DNA of 64,000 nt from PALSA-1003 sp963741315 (GCA_963741315.1 CAVUHK010000010.1:124001-188000); one strand, 5' to 3'; shown: positions 8,291 to 18,235, counted from the stretch's first letter. The notes: generated by a model not told the origin, from the sequence alone. Made by a program: numbers and translations.

Positions 8291-9103
8291 ATGATTTTAC
8301 TCTACCTCGCGGTCGCCGCCGCTTACCTCGCCGCAGCCTGGATCGAATGGCGCAGGATCACGCTGCCCGCCTCCGCATCCGCCACGGGCGTTGGCGCGAT
8401 CGCCCGCTGGTTACCGCCCTGCGCGATCGCCATCCACGCGGTGCTCATCAGCAGCGCGGTGTTCACCGGCAACGGGCTCAACCTGAGCCTTGCCAATGCG
8501 CTGTCCGCGGTTGCTGCGCTGATCGCGCTCCTGTCGTGGGTCGGCACGCTGACACACGCGCTGCCGGGCGTGGCCGCGGTCGCGTTTCCGGTCGCCGCCG
8601 TTGGCGCCCTGTTGCCGGCATTCTTCCCCAGCCTGCACCGCTTTTCGTTCATCGCCGAGCCGTGGGCCGCCCTGCACATTGCCGTTGCACTGCTTGCCTA
8701 TACGTTGCTCATCGTCGCGGCGCTGCAGGCGCTGGTGCTGATGGCGCTCGAAAAACGCCTGCATCGGGGTCTGCCCGATCCGGGCCCCGACGCGCTGCCG
8801 CCGCTGCTCACGCTCGAGCGCTTCCTGTTCCGCCTGGTCACCGCCGGTTACGCGCTGTTGACGCTGACGCTCATCAGCGGGGCGCTGTTTTCCGAACAGA
8901 TCTTCGGCAAGCCGCTGACCTTCAACCACAAGACCGTGTTCTCGCTTTTGAGCTGGCTGGTCTTCGGCGGCCTGCTCTACGGCCGGCACCGCTACGGCTG
9001 GCGCGGCCGCACCGCGCTCAACTGGATCCTCGCGGGCAGCGCGCTGCTGCTGCTGGCGTATTTCGGCAGCAAATTCGTGCTGGAGGTGGTCCTGGGCAGA
9101 TAA
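8291..9103 (+). CDS. ypjD: CcsA/HemX-like inner-membrane protein (YpjD family)
   Basis: A 270-residue polytopic protein with about eight hydrophobic helices. It matches the cytochrome c assembly (CcsA/HemX-like) family, with FNHKTVFSLLSWLVFGGLL and RYGWRGR near the C-terminus, where CcsA-like proteins keep a histidine for heme handling. It lies divergent from ffh, the standard position of ypjD in proteobacteria. The actual role of YpjD is not established. The ATG at 8291 begins directly with the first transmembrane helix; an earlier in-frame ATG would add 12 poor residues. Confidence 0.85.
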   Translation: MILLYLAVAAAYLAAAWIEWRRITLPASASATGVGAIARWLPPCAIAIHAVLISSAVFTGNGLNLSLANALSAVAALIALLSWVGTLTHALPGVAAVAFPVAAVGALLPAFFPSLHRFSFIAEPWAALHIAVALLAYTLLIVAALQALVLMALEKRLHRGLPDPGPDALPPLLTLERFLFRLVTAGYALLTLTLISGALFSEQIFGKPLTFNHKTVFSLLSWLVFGGLLYGRHRYGWRGRTALNWILAGSALLLLAYFGSKFVLEVVLGR

Positions 9104-9128
9104 CGGGACCGCGCAGCCAACGGCTGCC

Positions 9129-9157
9129 TTGACACGCTGCCGGGCGGGTCAAATACT
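9129..9157 (+). promoter_or_regulatory. Sigma70-type promoter upstream of the CorC-like gene
   Basis: A perfect TTGACA is separated by 17 nt from AATACT (4 of 6 to the -10 consensus). It lies 30 nt before the TTG start at 9187, in the 83-nt gap after ypjD. Confidence 0.7.
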
Positions 9158-9186
9158 GGCCCCGTCGCTTTCGCACTGGTCCTCGT

Positions 9187-10504
9187 TTGGACGACATCCC
9201 GCTCAGCACGCTGTTCGTCGCACTCGCCTTCGCGCTCATCGGAGCCGGATTTTTCTCGATCGCCGAGACGGCGATGATGGCGGTCAATCGCTACCGGTTG
9301 CGGCATCAGGCCAAACAGGGTCGCCGCGGCGCCAAGCTCGCCCTTGCGCTGCTGGCGCAGACCGATCAGCTGCTCGGTGTCATCCTGCTCGGCAATACCC
9401 TGATCGCCGCCGGCGCCGCGACGCTGACCGCGGTGATCACCAAGCGTCTCTTTGGCGAAGCCGAATGGTCGCTGGCGATCGGCACGGTCGTGATCTCCTT
9501 CGCGCTGCTGATCTTCTCCGAGATCACGCCCAAGGTGCTCGGCGCCGCGCACGCCGATCGCATCGCGCCGCTGGCGAGTTTTGTCCTGACGCCGATGCTG
9601 CGCCTCGCGACGCCAGTCGTCTGGTTCGTAAACCTGTTCGTGCAGGGACTGCTCAAGCTGTTTCACCTGCAGCCGCAGCCCGGTGGCGAGACCGCGCTGT
9701 CACCGGAGGAAATCCGCAGCCTGGTGCTCGAAGGCCACTATTTCCGCGGCAAGCACCGCGCGATGCTGGCCAACCTGTTCGACCTGGCCTCGATCACGGT
9801 CGACGACGTCATGACGCCGCGCAACCAGATCGAAGCGATCGACCTGGCGGCGCGACCGACATTGCTCGAGCAACAGCTGGCCACCAGCCACCACACACGG
9901 CTGCCGGCGTACGAAGACGGCATGGACAACATCATCGGCATCCTGCACCTGAAGCAGGTACTGCGGCTGCAGCAGGCGCAGGAAATCGATGCCGAGCACC
10001 TGCGCACCATCCTGCGTGCGCCCTATTTCGTGCCCGCCGGCACGCCGTTGCTGACCCAGCTGCAGCAGTTCCAGGCCGACAAGCGAGCGTCTGGGTCTGG
10101 TGGTCGACGAATACGGCGATCTGCAGGGGCTGGTGTCGCTGGAGGACATCCTCGAGGAAATCGTCGGCGAATTCACGACGCAGGCGCCGGGCGGCGCGGA
10201 AAGCTATAAGCGCGAATCCGATGGCAGCGTCATCGTCGACGGCCTGGCCTCGCTGCGCGCGCTCAATCGCAAGCTTGGCACGACCTTTGCACTTGACGGT
10301 CCGAAGACACTGAGCGGGCTGATCGTGGAAAAACTGGGCGATATCCCGGATGCAGGCGTGAATTTCTCGCTCGACGGCCAGCGGGTCGAAGTGCTGCAGG
10401 TCCAGGACCGTGCGGTAAAGGTTGTAAAACTGTTGCCGCCGGTGGGCCGCGCGGCGCCCGCGGCTTTACAAAGCAGTGGCGAGCAGGCATCATCGATAAG
10501 CTAA
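9187..10504 (+). CDS. CNNM/CorC-type transporter with CBS domains, with one frame break
   Basis: Members of this HlyC/CorC-type family act in Mg2+/Co2+ homeostasis. The TTG-initiated N-terminal CNNM membrane domain holds FFSIAETAMMAVNRYRL and FSEITPKVLGAAHAD. The CBS pair starts near DDVMTPRNQIEAID and includes LVVDEYGDLQGLVSLEDILE. The C-terminal CorC_HlyC domain begins about SDGSVIVDGLASL. The frame breaks at about 10084-10090: deleting one base gives DK(E/R)RLGLVVDEYG and a 438-residue protein. A gene genuinely cut there would lose its second CBS and CorC domains; a sequencing insertion is more likely. Confidence 0.85.
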
Positions 10505-10537
10505 CTTTTATGCCTCTGGAATAAGCTGACGCCCCTC

Positions 10538-12271
10538 ATGGCACGACCCATGGCAACAACCACCGGAACCTCCGGACCGCGCAACATCAACGGCCTCGCG
10601 CGAGCGATGGTCCAGCACGGCTTGTTGACCGAGCACGATGCCGACACCCTGCAGGGGCAGGCGCAAGCGGCAAATATCGGCTTTGTTGAGCAGATTGTCG
10701 TCAACAAGCGGATGAATTCGTCGCAAGTGGCCCTGTTTGCGTCACGGGCGTTCGGCGCGCCATTGCTCGACATCGCCGGCTTCGACTTCGATCTGATCAA
10801 CAAGGAACTCATCGATCCGAAGATCGCCGCGACCCGGCGCGTGCTTCCACTGCACAAGCGCGGAAACTGCCTGTATGTCGCAGTTTCCGACCCGGCGAAC
10901 CTGCAGGCGCTCGACGAAGTCCGGTTCAAGACCAATCTCGTCGTCTATCCGGTCGTCGTCGAGGACGACAAGCTGGGGCAGGCGATTGCCAAGGTCGTCG
11001 AGACCATGGGCACGAGCCTCAAGGACCTGGTCAGCGCCGACGACCTCGAAGTCGATCTCGAAGGCAGCAACGCGCAGTCCGAGGAAGAGAGCCAGGAAGT
11101 CGAGGACGCCCCGGTCGTCAAGTACATCCAGAAAATCCTGCTCGACGCCATCGGCCAGGGCGTCTCCGACATTCACTTCGAGCCCTACGAGAAGTTCTAC
11201 CGCATCCGCTATCGCCTCGACGGCGTGCTCAAGGAAGTCGCGCAGCCGCCGCTGTCGATCAAGGACAAGATGGCGTCGCGCATCAAGGTCATCTCCAAAC
11301 TCGACATTTCCGAAAAGCGCGTGCCGCAGGACGGCCGCATGAAGCTGGTGCTGTCGAAGAGCCGCTCGATCGACTTTCGGGTGAGCACGCTGCCCACGCT
11401 CTACGGCGAAAAGATCGTGCTGCGGATTCTCGATCCGGCGGGCGTGAAACTGGGCATCGACGCGCTCGGCTACGAGCCCGACCAGCGGCAGATCCTGCTC
11501 AACGCCATCGAGCGGCCCTACGGGATGATCCTGGTCACCGGCCCGACCGGCAGCGGCAAGACGGTATCGCTGTACACCTGCCTGAACATCCTGAACCAGC
11601 CGGGCATCAACATCGCGACGGCCGAGGACCCGGCCGAAATCCAGCTCGCCGGCGTCAACCAGGTGAACGTCAACGAAAAGGCGGGGCTGACCTTCGCCAA
11701 CTCGCTGCGCGCCTTCCTGCGTCAGGATCCGGACATCATCATGGTCGGCGAAATCCGCGACCTCGAGACCGCAGACATCTCGATCAAGGCCGCGCAGACC
11801 GGCCACCTGGTGCTCTCGACGCTGCACACCAACGATGCGCCGGCAACGCTGATGCGGCTGGCCAACATGGGCGTGCCCGCGTTCAACATCGCCTCGAGCG
11901 TGATCCTGATCACCGCGCAGCGCCTTTGCCGCAAGCTCTGCACCGTGTGCAAGAAGGCCGAGGACATTCCGCCCGAGGCGCTGCTGCAGGCCGGCTTCGT
12001 CGAGGCCGACCTCGACGGATCATGGCAGGCCTACGGACCCGTCGGCTGCGACGCGTGCCTGAACACCGGGTACAAGGGCCGCATGGGCATCTACGAAGTG
12101 ATGCCGATTTCCGACGAGATGCGGCAGATCATCATGCGCAACGGCAACGTCATCGACATCGCCGAGCAAGCCCGCAAGGAAGGCGTGCGCAACCTGCGTC
12201 AGTCGGGCCTGCTCAAGGTCAAGCAGGGCACGACGTCGCTCGAGGAAATCGAAGCCGTCACCAACGAATAA
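10538..12271 (+). CDS. pilB: Type IV pilus assembly ATPase PilB
   Basis: PilB is the cytoplasmic hexameric ATPase that powers pilus extension. The 577-residue protein has an N-terminal GspE-like (MshEN) region at about residues 20-160. The Walker A GPTGSGKT is at 335-342, the Asp box and Walker B region contain DPDIIMVGEIRD, and the His box is HLVLSTLHTNDAP. A zinc-binding CxxC pair follows (LCTVCKK, then GCDACLNTGYKGR). It heads a pilB-pilC-pilD-coaE-zapD run on the plus strand; pilC begins 17 nt downstream. Confidence 0.96.
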   Translation: MARPMATTTGTSGPRNINGLARAMVQHGLLTEHDADTLQGQAQAANIGFVEQIVVNKRMNSSQVALFASRAFGAPLLDIAGFDFDLINKELIDPKIAATRRVLPLHKRGNCLYVAVSDPANLQALDEVRFKTNLVVYPVVVEDDKLGQAIAKVVETMGTSLKDLVSADDLEVDLEGSNAQSEEESQEVEDAPVVKYIQKILLDAIGQGVSDIHFEPYEKFYRIRYRLDGVLKEVAQPPLSIKDKMASRIKVISKLDISEKRVPQDGRMKLVLSKSRSIDFRVSTLPTLYGEKIVLRILDPAGVKLGIDALGYEPDQRQILLNAIERPYGMILVTGPTGSGKTVSLYTCLNILNQPGINIATAEDPAEIQLAGVNQVNVNEKAGLTFANSLRAFLRQDPDIIMVGEIRDLETADISIKAAQTGHLVLSTLHTNDAPATLMRLANMGVPAFNIASSVILITAQRLCRKLCTVCKKAEDIPPEALLQAGFVEADLDGSWQAYGPVGCDACLNTGYKGRMGIYEVMPISDEMRQIIMRNGNVIDIAEQARKEGVRNLRQSGLLKVKQGTTSLEEIEAVTNE

Positions 12272-12288
12272 CCGCGACAGGAATCATC

Positions 12289-13528
12289 ATGGCCACCACC
12301 GCAACCGCACCGCGTCGAATCCAGCGCAAGGACGTCAAGGAATTCACCTATATCTGGGAGGGATTCGATCGCAGCGGCCGCAGCGTGCGCGGGGAGATGA
12401 AAGCCGCCTCGGAAACGGTCGTATCGACCAATCTTCGCCGCCAGGGCATTCGCATCGCCAAGCTGCGCCGCCAGACCTTCCGCGGCGGCATCGTCGGTGA
12501 ACGAGAAGGACATCACTTTCTTCACACGGCAGCTCGCCACCATGCTCAAGGCCGGCGTGCCGCTGCTGCAGGCTTTCGAAATCGTCGCGCGCGGCCACAA
12601 GAACGCACGCTTCTCACGCCTGATGATGGACATCAAAGGCCGCGTCGAAGCCGGATCGAGCCTGTCGCAGGCCTTCCGCGAGCACCCGAAGCATTTCGAT
12701 GCGCTCTACTGCAACCTGGTCAACGCCGGCGAAACCGCGGGTATGCTCGACGGCATCCTCGACCGTCTGGCGACGTACAAGGAAAAGATCCTCGCCATCA
12801 AGAGCAAGATCAAGTCGGCGCTGTTTTATCCGATTTCGGTGGTGACCGTCGCGATCGTCGTCATCTGGGTCATCATGGTCTGGGTGATCCCGGCGTTCAA
12901 GCAGGTGTTCGCGAATTTCGGCGCGAACCTGCCGGCACCGACGCTCATCGTGATGGGCATTTCGGACTTCTTCGTGTCCTACTGGTGGCTGATGGCCGCG
13001 ATCATTGCGGGCCTGATCAGCGGATTCTTCTTCCTGCACCGCCGCTCGGACGCGTTTCGTTTCGCGATCGACCGCATTTCGCTCAAGATTCCGGTCATCG
13101 GCGGGATTCTCGAGAAGGCCACGATCGCGCGTTGGACACGCACGCTGGCGACGATGTTCGCGGCCGGCGTGCCGCTGGTCGAGTCGCTGGATGCCGTTGC
13201 CGGCGCTTCGGGCAACGCGGTGTTCATCGCCGGCACGCGCAAAATCCAGACCGATGTCAGCACCGGCACCAGCCTCACCAACGCGATGCACAACACCGGC
13301 CTGTTCCCGAGCATGGTGACGCAGATGACGCAGATCGGCGAGGAGTCGGGCTCACTGGACGGCATGCTGTCCAAGGTCGCCGACTTTTATGAACGCGAAG
13401 TCGACGATGCGGTCGCGGCGCTGTCGAGCCTGCTCGAACCGATCATCATCGTCTTCCTGGGTGTGGTCATCGGCGGCCTCGTGGTGGCGATGTACCTGCC
13501 GATCTTCAAGCTCGGTCAGGTTGTCTGA
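12289..13528 (+). CDS. pilC: Type IV pilus inner-membrane platform protein PilC, with one frame break
   Basis: PilC is the integral membrane platform that couples PilB to pilin insertion. The first about 70 residues (KEFTYIWEGFDRSGRSVRGE) are in one frame. The remainder, with two GspF domains starting NEKDITFFTRQLATMLKAG and WTRTLATMFAAGVPL, is in the next. Three to four transmembrane helices are visible, the last near LLEPIIIVFLGVVIGGLVVA. One extra base at about 12491-12497 explains the break; corrected length is 412 residues, the normal family length. The sequence on both sides is fully conserved, arguing against decay. Confidence 0.92.
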
Positions 13529-13690
13529 CCGGGGCCGGCGAATGCGCGCGGTTGCGCACCTGCAGCCGCTGCCGCAAGCGCCCGCTCGCCGTCGCAGCCG
13601 GCGACGCGCGCTTGCGTTGACCGAGCGGTCCGCCCGAGGGCACGGTACGTGCTCTCGCCATGGTGTCCCAGTCCGAATCCTGCCCTGACC

Positions 13691-14533
13691 ATGCTGTCGC
13701 TTCCGATTGTCGTCACCGCCGTGCTCGTCGGTCTGTGCATCGGCAGTTTCCTCAATGTCGTCATCCACCGGCTGCCGAAGATGCTCGAGCGCAGCTGGCG
13801 CGCGGAATGCGCCGAGCTGTCCGGCACCCCCGCCGCGCCCGAAGAGCCCCGATACAACCTGATCGTGCCACGCTCGCGCTGCCCCTCGTGCGGCCACCCG
13901 ATCGGCGCGCTGGAGAACATTCCGGTGGTCAGCTACATTCTCCTGAACGGCAAGTGCAAGGCGTGCAAGGCGTCGATCTCGGCGCGCTATCCGTTGGTCG
14001 AAGCGTTGACCGCGGTGCTCACCGCGGGCGCGGTGATCCGCTTCGGCGCGACGCCCGCGGCCCTCGCCGCGAGCATCATGCTGTGGATTCTCGTGGCACT
14101 GACCTTCATCGACTTCGACACCCAGCTGCTCCCGGACAATCTGACGCTGCCGCTGCTCTGGGCGGGACTGTTCGCGAACGTGCTCGGATACGTCCCCTGG
14201 GTGAGTCTGCGCGACGCGGTGATCGGCGCGATCGCGGGCTACCTTGTACTGTGGTCGATCTACTGGCTGTTCAAACTGATCCGCGGCAAGGAGGGCATGG
14301 GCTACGGCGACTTCAAGCTGCTGGCCGCATTGGGCGCCTGGCTGGGCTGGCAGATGCTACCGCTGATCGTGCTCCTTTCGTCGGTCGTCGGCGCTGCCAT
14401 CGGCCTGGGGCTGGTGGCATTCAAAGGCCGGGATCACCAGGTCCCGCTGGCGTTCGGACCCTACCTCGCCATTGCCGGCGTCATCGCGCTGTTCTTCGGC
14501 AAGCCGCTCGTCGCGCTGTACTTCCCCGGCTGA
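13691..14533 (+). CDS. pilD: Prepilin leader peptidase / N-methyltransferase PilD
   Basis: PilD cleaves the type III leader of prepilins and methylates the new N-terminus. The 280-residue protein has the N-terminal GSFLNVVIHRLP, a zinc-binding pair of CxxC motifs (CPSCGH and CKACKA), and the two aspartate motifs of the aspartic peptidase: FIDFDTQLLPD and GMGYGDFKLL. About seven transmembrane helices follow. The ATG at 13691 is preferred over the upstream one at 13649, which would add 14 unconserved residues. coaE starts 2 nt downstream. Confidence 0.96.
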   Translation: MLSLPIVVTAVLVGLCIGSFLNVVIHRLPKMLERSWRAECAELSGTPAAPEEPRYNLIVPRSRCPSCGHPIGALENIPVVSYILLNGKCKACKASISARYPLVEALTAVLTAGAVIRFGATPAALAASIMLWILVALTFIDFDTQLLPDNLTLPLLWAGLFANVLGYVPWVSLRDAVIGAIAGYLVLWSIYWLFKLIRGKEGMGYGDFKLLAALGAWLGWQMLPLIVLLSSVVGAAIGLGLVAFKGRDHQVPLAFGPYLAIAGVIALFFGKPLVALYFPG

Positions 14534-14535
14534 CA

Positions 14536-15153
14536 GTGGCGTTCTGCGTCGGCCTGACCGGCGGTATCGGCAGCGGCAAGTCTGCGGTGAGCGACGCCTT
14601 TGCGCGTCTTGGCGTCGAGATCGTCGACGCGGACGCGCTTGCGCACGAACTCTCCGCGCCGGGAGCACCTGGCCTGGATGCGATCCGGGCCGTCTTCGGC
14701 GACGACGTGCTGCAGCCTTCGGGTGAACTCGATCGGGCCCGGCTGAGGCGCATGGTCTTCGCCGACTCTGCGTTGCGCTCCCGCCTCGAGGCGGTGTTGC
14801 ATCCGCTGATCGGCGCGGAGTCCCGGCGGCGCATCGATGCCTGGCGCGGGCCCTACGGCATCGTGGTCGTCCCGTTGCTGCTCGAGCGCGGAGGACTGCT
14901 GCCGATCATCGATCGCGTCCTTGTGGTGGATTGTCCGGAGGACCTGCAGCTGCGGCGCGTCGTCGCCCGGAGCGGACTCACCGAGACCGAGGTGCGCGCG
15001 ATCATGGCAACCCAGCTGGACCGGACGCGCCGCCTCGCTCGCGCCGACGATGTGCTCGACAACTCCGGGCCGCCGGACGCGATCGATCCGCAGGTCGCGG
15101 CGCTCGACCAACGCTACCGGCAGCTCGCCGCGCAACCGCGAACCTCACCCTGA
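14536..15153 (+). CDS. coaE: Dephospho-CoA kinase
   Basis: CoaE phosphorylates dephospho-CoA, the last step of CoA synthesis. The 205-residue P-loop kinase begins with GTG and contains the Walker A segment GLTGGIGSGKS, then EIVDADALAHEL and the VVPLLLE motif of the CoA-binding region. It sits between pilD and zapD, as in many betaproteobacteria and gammaproteobacteria. Confidence 0.96.
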   Translation: MAFCVGLTGGIGSGKSAVSDAFARLGVEIVDADALAHELSAPGAPGLDAIRAVFGDDVLQPSGELDRARLRRMVFADSALRSRLEAVLHPLIGAESRRRIDAWRGPYGIVVVPLLLERGGLLPIIDRVLVVDCPEDLQLRRVVARSGLTETEVRAIMATQLDRTRRLARADDVLDNSGPPDAIDPQVAALDQRYRQLAAQPRTSP

Positions 15154-15235
15154 CTGCGATTGCGGACTCAATCATGCTGACCCGGAACGGCGAGTTGGTG
15201 CAGAATGTCGCATCTTCGAGCGTCGGCACCCCGTC

Positions 15236-15994
15236 GTGATCCGTTACGAGCACCCGCTGAATGAGCGCATACGCACGCTGATGCGTCTGGAAGATCTGTA
15301 CGGGCGCGCCCTGTTCTTCGCCAACGCTGAAGCGCCCGCCGACCACCACGCCGCGTTACTCGCGCTGTTCGAAATTTCCGACGTCGCGGCGCGCGCGGAC
15401 CTCAAGACCGATATCCTGCAGGAACTCGAGCGCCAGCGCCAGCTGCTCGCGCCGTTGAAGGACAACCCGGCGATCGAGCGCACTACGCTTGCGCAGTTGC
15501 TTGCGGAGATCGACGATGTCAGCGCGAGCCTGCTCGCGCAGACTAGCAAGGTCGGCGCGCACTTGCGCGAAAACGAATGGCTGATGGCAATCAAGCAGCG
15601 CACCGGTATTCCCGGCGGCGTGTGCGAGTTCGACCTGCCTGCATATCATTACTGGCTGCAGCATGAACCCGCGGCGCGGCAACAGGACCTGCGGGCATGG
15701 CTGGCGCCATTGCTGCCGATTTATTCCGGCCTGTCGATCATCCTGCGCCTGCTGCGCGAGAACGGCAAGGCGAGCCGGCACACCGCGTATCACGGCGTTT
15801 TTCAACTCATGCTGACCACCGCCAAGGTCGCGCAGCTGCTGCGGCTTTCACTCGCGCTGGACCTGCCCTGCGTTCCCGAGATCAGCGCCAACAAGTACGC
15901 GCTCAACATCCGCTTCATCGGCATCGCCGGCATGGATCGCGGCTCGGTCTACGTCGACGACGTCGAGTTCGATCTCATGTTCTGTAATCTCTAG
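15236..15994 (+). CDS. zapD: Cell division protein ZapD
   Basis: ZapD cross-links FtsZ filaments and stabilises the Z ring. The 252-residue protein starts with GTG and reads IRYEHPLNERIRTLMRLEDL, the conserved family opening. It has an alpha-helical N-terminal region and a beta-rich C-terminal region ending VYVDDVEFDLMFCNL. It is normally followed by yacG; here a 9.5-kb catabolic module intervenes, and an intrinsic terminator lies 50 nt after the stop. Confidence 0.95.
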   Translation: MIRYEHPLNERIRTLMRLEDLYGRALFFANAEAPADHHAALLALFEISDVAARADLKTDILQELERQRQLLAPLKDNPAIERTTLAQLLAEIDDVSASLLAQTSKVGAHLRENEWLMAIKQRTGIPGGVCEFDLPAYHYWLQHEPAARQQDLRAWLAPLLPIYSGLSIILRLLRENGKASRHTAYHGVFQLMLTTAKVAQLLRLSLALDLPCVPEISANKYALNIRFIGIAGMDRGSVYVDDVEFDLMFCNL

Positions 15995-16044
15995 CGCTGT
16001 TTCACGTCGCGTCAACAAGCATCAGTTTTTTGCCGCACAATAGC

Positions 16045-16065
16045 CCCGCAATCGCGGGACTTTTT
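16045..16065 (+). terminator. Intrinsic terminator after zapD
   Basis: CCCGC-AATC-GCGGG forms a 5-bp GC stem with a 4-nt loop, followed by AC and five Ts. It ends the pilB-zapD transcription run just before the catabolic module. Confidence 0.75.
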
Positions 16066-16095
16066 GTTTCACTGCATGTCATCCATAATCTGCGC

Positions 16096-16236
16096 ATGTC
16101 CGATATGCAGGCAGCGCTCGCGGAGCGGGGCGTCGACGCGCGCCCGGGCACGCCGGAGCAGTTCGGTGCGTTCCTCGACAACTAACGTGCGAAGTGGTCG
16201 CGCGCGGTGAAGGACTCCGGCGCGACGGTCGACTAG
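16096..16236 (+). pseudogene. 3' remnant of a Bug/TctC-family solute-binding protein gene
   Basis: The plus-strand frame reads MQAALAERGVDA then TPEQFGAFLDN, a TAA stop at 16183, and in the same frame RAKWSRAVKDSGATVD ending in TAG at 16234. This matches the typical C-terminus of Bug/TctC periplasmic binding proteins (LAAQG...TPEQFAAFI...KWAKVVKDAGAKVD). Only about 47 codons remain and one is a nonsense codon, probably GAA to TAA. There is no start, signal peptide or upstream body, because the zapD terminator lies immediately before. Its final TAG shares bases with the stop of the convergent CoA-transferase gene. Identification rests on my recollection of the family consensus. Confidence 0.7.
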
Positions 16237-17444
16237 CGCGGGGGTTGCAGCGCGTGCTGTACGCCGGCGCCGCTGTCGATGAGTGCCCGCACGTCGTCGG
16301 CGTCCAATCCGAATTCGAGCAATACCTCGCGCGTATGCTGGCCCAGCACGGGCGCGGGTCGGCGAACGCTTGCGGGCGTCGCCGAGAGCTTGATCGGACA
16401 ACCGATCGCAAGCGTCGGGCCCGCGACCGGATGTTGCGTCTCGACCAGCATCTCCCGCGCGCGCACCTGCGGGTGCTCGAGCATCTCGGCGATGGTCAGC
16501 ACCGGGCCGGCAGGCACGCCCACCGCGGCGAGCGCGTCGAGCCAGTGTGCCGAGGTCCTGGACCGAAAGCGCTGCGTCAACGTTTCAACCAGCGCGGGCA
16601 GATGCGCCATGCGCGCCGCGTTGTCGCGAAAGCGTGGATCGGCAAGCAGCTCGGGCGCCTCCAGTACCTGCGTCAGGCGCGCATAGTTCACCTGGTTCGA
16701 CGCGCCCACCGTGATCCACCCGTCGCTGGTTTGAAACGCCTGGTAGGGCGCGGTCAGCGGATGCGCCGAACCCAGCGCGCCGATTTCCCTGCCGCTGCCC
16801 AGCATGATCGCGCTCTGCCAGAACGTCTGCATCACACCGGCCTCGAGCAGCGAAGTGTCGACGACCTGTCCTTCGCCGGTGCGCAGACGATGGACGTAGG
16901 CCGCGACGATGCCCAGCGCGGCGAGAATGCCGGCGTTGATATCGGTGACCGGGGATCCGACCTTGGTCGGTGCGCCGCCCGGTTCGCCGGTGATGCGCAT
17001 CAGCCCGGAAAGCCCTTGCGCCACAAGGTCGAAACCACCCTTGTCGGCGTCGGGGCCGGTGAGGCCATAGCCGGAGACAACGCAATAGATCAGTCCCGGA
17101 TTGACCCGGCGCAAAACATCGACGCCCAACCCGAGCTTGTCCATCGTACCCGCGCGAAAATTCTCGATGACGACGTCACTGCGCTCGACCATGCGCAACA
17201 GCGCCGCCTTGGCCGCCGGATGCTTGAGGTCGAGCGCGATGCCGCGCTTGTTGCGATTCATCATCATGAAGGCGCTGGCTTCGCCGTTCACCGTCGGCGG
17301 CGCGAAGCGGCGCGTGTCGTCGCCATCGGGCACGCGCTCGACCTTGACGACGTCGGCGCCCAGATCGGCCAGCAGCATGCCGGCGGTCGGGCCCGACATG
17401 ATGTGCGCGAGCTCGAGTACCTTCAATCCGGCCAGCGGGCCCAT
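16233..17444 (-). CDS. Class III CoA-transferase (CaiB/BaiF family)
   Basis: A 403-residue enzyme that moves CoA between carboxylic acids. It has the family opening MGPLAGLKVLELAHIMSGP, the nucleotide-region motif LGADVVKVE, and RNKRGIALDLK. The segment KVGSPVTDINAGILAALG holds the conserved aspartate region of the active site. It is the last gene of the minus-strand operon; its ATG overlaps the stop of the crotonase gene (TGATG). A role in activating the acid imported by the neighbouring TRAP system is an inference. Confidence 0.9.
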   Translation of the reverse strand: MGPLAGLKVLELAHIMSGPTAGMLLADLGADVVKVERVPDGDDTRRFAPPTVNGEASAFMMMNRNKRGIALDLKHPAAKAALLRMVERSDVVIENFRAGTMDKLGLGVDVLRRVNPGLIYCVVSGYGLTGPDADKGGFDLVAQGLSGLMRITGEPGGAPTKVGSPVTDINAGILAALGIVAAYVHRLRTGEGQVVDTSLLEAGVMQTFWQSAIMLGSGREIGALGSAHPLTAPYQAFQTSDGWITVGASNQVNYARLTQVLEAPELLADPRFRDNAARMAHLPALVETLTQRFRSRTSAHWLDALAAVGVPAGPVLTIAEMLEHPQVRAREMLVETQHPVAGPTLAIGCPIKLSATPASVRRPAPVLGQHTREVLLEFGLDADDVRALIDSGAGVQHALQPPR

Positions 17445-18224
17445 CAGCGTCCCTGGAAGCGCGGTGTCTGCTTGGCGAGGAACGCGCGCAGCCCTTCGCG
17501 ATAGTCGTCGGTGTCGAAGCAGGCGTAGCCTTCATTCCATTCCTCGGGCGCCACGTCCGGCATGGGCACCAGGTTGCGGATGAAGCGCTTGTGCCAGCGC
17601 GCGACCAGCGGCGCGCCTGCGGCCACGCGCTGCGCAGTCGCGCGTGCCTCGGCTTCGACCTCGACCATCGGCAACCACGCGATGGACCAACCCCTTGGCC
17701 AGCGCCTCGTCGGCGCCGAATACGCGGCCCTCGAGCAGGATTTCGAGCGCCGTCGACGAACCGACCGCGGCGAGCAGTCCGGCGAGTTCGCCATAGCCCA
17801 TGGTCAGGCCGAGGCGATTGATCGGCACGCCGAACCGGCTCCCCTCGCCGCAGATGCGCAGATCACACATCAGCGCGATCTCGAGGCCGCCGCCGACGCA
17901 AACGCCATGAATCATCGCGATGGTCGGATGAACACACGCGCCAACCGACTGCATCGCGGAGTGGATCAATTCGCCGTATTCGCGGCCCTGCGTCGCGTTC
18001 GCCCGCACCTGCGGGAATTCGGCGATGTCGGCACCGGCTGCGAACGCCTGGTCGCCGGCGCCGCGCAGGATGACGCAGCGAAGATCGGAGTCGGAAGACA
18101 GTTCGCGCATGCGTTCGCCCAGATCCGACCACGACGCCTTCGACAAGGCGTTGAGCTTGGTCGGGGAATTGATCACGACGGTCGCGATCGCGCCGTCGCG
18201 TTCGACGAGAATGGCGTCGCTCAT
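17444..18224 (-). CDS. Enoyl-CoA hydratase/isomerase (crotonase) family protein, with one frame break
   Basis: The protein has the oxyanion-hole segments AFAAGADIAEF and HGVCVGGGLEIALMCDLRI. Glu115 corresponds to the first catalytic Glu of crotonase (Glu144 of rat mitochondrial hydratase). The second (Glu164) is replaced by Ile135 in FGVPINRLGL, so a classical hydratase mechanism is doubtful. The frame breaks at about 17664-17668; removing one base joins LVHRVVAD to VEVEAEARATAQRV and gives 259 residues, the usual length. It starts 11 nt after the TRAP large permease gene and overlaps the CoA-transferase gene. Confidence 0.87.
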
Positions 18225-18235
18225 TGAAGCTCGTC

